6,154 nt of DNA from CAZOHN01 sp964579325. GTDB lineage: Bacteria; Pseudomonadota; Alphaproteobacteria; Rhodobacterales; Rhodobacteraceae. The stretch lies in NCBI GenBank assembly GCA_964579325.1, contig CAZOHN010000211.1:1-6154 (forward strand), read 5' to 3'. Shown piece after piece: positions 4,943 to 6,154 of this stretch. The notes beneath the pieces were generated by a model. That model ran no database searches. It had not been told where the DNA came from and saw nothing but the letters and a program-made list of their open reading frames with translations. Within the stretch, counting starts at the first letter, position 1; the number at the start of each line of letters is the position of its first letter. The translations under genes and the position numbers were made by a program.

Positions 4943-5860
4943 ATGCGACTGATAGTCATGGGCCAGCAGGCGTTCGGCAAGGACGCGCTCGCCAAGCTGA
5001 TCGAGGCGGGACGCGACGAGGTGGTCGCGGTCTATTGCGAGCCCGACAAGGACGGCAAGCCGGTCGACCCGATCAAGGAGTTTGCCCTCGCGCAGGGTCT
5101 GCCGGTCGAGCAGCCGGCGAACTTCGACGATCCCGCAGCGCTTGAGCGGCTGGCCTCGTTCAAGGCCGACCTGATGGTGATGGCCTTCGTGAACGTCTTC
5201 GTGCCGGAGGCCGCGCGCGATACGCCGACCCACGGTTCGATCTGCTTCCACCCCTCGCTTCTGCCGCGCTATCGCGGGCCTTCGGCGGTGAACTGGCCGA
5301 TCATCATGGGCGACACGCGGTCAGGGTATTCGTGGTTCTATCCCAGCGACGGGTTGGACGAGGGCGACAGCCTGCTGCAATGGGAGTGCGAGATCGGCCC
5401 CGACGACACGGTGATCGACCTCTACTTCAAGAAGATCTATCCCCATGCCATCGACTCGGTCCTGACGGTCGCGGACCTCTTCCGGTCGGGCAACCCGCCG
5501 CGGATCGTCGCCGACGAGGCGCAGGCGAGCTACGAGCGGCGCTGCACGACCAAGCACAGCCGGATCGACTGGAACAAGCCGGTGGGCCAGGTCTACGACC
5601 TGATCCGCGGGACCAACCCCTCGCCGGGGGCATGGACCACCTTCAAGGGCGCGAAGCTCGACATCTTCGACAGCGCCCGCGTGCCGGGCGACGGCATCTC
5701 CTCCCGCGTCCGGGCGATCTCGGACGCCGGCATCGAGGTGCAATGCGTGGGCGGCCGCGTCCTTATCAAGCGTGTCCGCCCCCAGGGTGGCGCGAAGATC
5801 TCTGCAAGTGACTGGGCGAAGTCGGCCGACCTCAAGGTCGGCGACGAGCTTGGCGAATAA
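4943..5860 (+). CDS. Stand-alone formyltransferase, 10-formyl-THF dehydrogenase hydrolase-domain type
   Basis: This 305-residue cytoplasmic protein belongs to the formyltransferase family of Fmt, GART and the N-terminal domain of 10-formyltetrahydrofolate dehydrogenase (ALDH1L). Residues 1-195 form the Rossmann-like catalytic domain and about 200-305 the Fmt-type C-terminal domain. It resembles ALDH1L more than Fmt: MGQQAFGKDAL at the N-terminus, the PDKDGK stretch, HPSLLPRYRGPSAVNWPI, GLDEGDSLLQ and SRIDWNKPVGQVYDLIRG. Catalytic His103 and Asp139 match His106 and Asp142 of ALDH1L. The third position, Asn in Fmt and Ile in ALDH1L, is Cys101. No aldehyde dehydrogenase domain follows. Automatic pipelines would likely call it methionyl-tRNA formyltransferase, but the context (frc 63 bases upstream, fhs 25 bases downstream) and the ALDH1L-like wording argue for a role in C1 folate metabolism: 10-formyl-THF hydrolysis, or formyl transfer between THF and another carrier. 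Family is sure; the reaction is not. Confidence 0.85.
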   Translation: MRLIVMGQQAFGKDALAKLIEAGRDEVVAVYCEPDKDGKPVDPIKEFALAQGLPVEQPANFDDPAALERLASFKADLMVMAFVNVFVPEAARDTPTHGSICFHPSLLPRYRGPSAVNWPIIMGDTRSGYSWFYPSDGLDEGDSLLQWECEIGPDDTVIDLYFKKIYPHAIDSVLTVADLFRSGNPPRIVADEAQASYERRCTTKHSRIDWNKPVGQVYDLIRGTNPSPGAWTTFKGAKLDIFDSARVPGDGISSRVRAISDAGIEVQCVGGRVLIKRVRPQGGAKISASDWAKSADLKVGDELGE

Positions 5861-5885
5861 CACAAATCGGAACTGGGACAGCATC

Positions 5886-6154
5886 ATGTCGGACATCGAA
5901 ATCGCCCGCGCCGCAAAGAAGAAGCCGATCCAGGAGGTCGGCGCCAAGCTCGGCATCCCGACCGAGCACCTGCTGCCCTATGGCCATGACAAGGCGAAGA
6001 TCTCCGAGGACTTCATCAAGTCGCTCGCCGACAAGCCGAACGGCAAGCTGATCCTCGTGACCGCGATCAACCCCACCCCGGCGGGCGAAGGCAAGACGAC
6101 CACCACCGTGGGCCTCGGCGATGGTCTGAACCACATCGGCAAGAAGGCGGTGAT
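5886..6154 (+). CDS. fhs: Formate-tetrahydrofolate ligase, N-terminal part
   Basis: The gene runs off the right edge after 89 complete codons. The enzyme joins formate to tetrahydrofolate with ATP, giving 10-formyl-THF (EC 6.3.4.3). The visible part is a textbook N-terminus: SDIEIARAAKKKPI (2-15), LGIPTEHLLPYG (22-33), then KLILVTAINPTPAGEGKTTT (54-73) with the P-loop TPAGEGKT at 64-71 and VGLGDGLNHIGKKAV after it. No break or unusual residue is seen. The full protein is normally about 555-560 residues, so roughly a sixth is present. The ribosome site is modest (GGGA at 5875-5878, 7 bases before ATG). It sits 25 bases after the formyltransferase gene and is probably the next gene of the operon. 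Here it would capture the formate released by Frc for C1 assimilation or NAD(P)H generation through folate enzymes. The symbol ftfL is also used in methylotrophs. Confidence 0.96.
   Translation, partial: MSDIEIARAAKKKPIQEVGAKLGIPTEHLLPYGHDKAKISEDFIKSLADKPNGKLILVTAINPTPAGEGKTTTTVGLGDGLNHIGKKAV

Noticed and set aside
4943..5860. Housekeeping methionyl-tRNA formyltransferase (fmt)
   Set aside because: The wording follows the 10-formyl-THF dehydrogenase hydrolase domain, the Fmt catalytic Asn is replaced by Cys, and the gene is not next to def.

Overview
The window looks like a high-GC alphaproteobacterium, most likely of the Rhodobacteraceae/Roseobacter type. This rests on the strong GC bias in third codon positions, tight same-strand gene packing and protein wording that I recall from that group. 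It is a judgement from the sequence, not a database match.

The window holds two divergent transcription units separated by a 414-base regulatory gap (637-1050). To the left, on the minus strand, an isochorismatase-family hydrolase (97-636) is followed after 40 bases by the first 18 codons of an ADP-forming succinate/malate-CoA ligase beta subunit. That second gene starts with TTG at 54-56 and runs off the left edge. To the right, on the plus strand, lies a FadR-type GntR regulator (1051-1767), then oxalyl-CoA decarboxylase oxc (1817-3589), formyl-CoA:oxalate CoA-transferase frc (3605-4879), a stand-alone formyltransferase resembling the hydrolase domain of 10-formyltetrahydrofolate dehydrogenase (4943-5860), and the start of formate-tetrahydrofolate ligase fhs (5886 to the right edge). 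Gaps of 49, 15, 63 and 25 bases and one direction of reading suggest a single operon.

Together the plus-strand genes describe a route from oxalate to the folate C1 pool. Frc activates oxalate with CoA taken from formyl-CoA and releases formate. Oxc decarboxylates oxalyl-CoA back to formyl-CoA. Fhs loads formate onto tetrahydrofolate using ATP. The formyltransferase between frc and fhs is the least explained member. It may interconvert 10-formyl-THF and formate, or, more speculatively, pass a formyl group between formyl-CoA and THF.

A near-identical dyad (core TGGTATACCA, or TGGGATACCA) overlaps the predicted -10 box of both divergent promoters. This suggests that the GntR protein controls itself, the oxalate operon and the hydrolase/CoA-ligase unit as one regulon. 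I see no mobile element, CRISPR array, tRNA, rRNA or intrinsic terminator.
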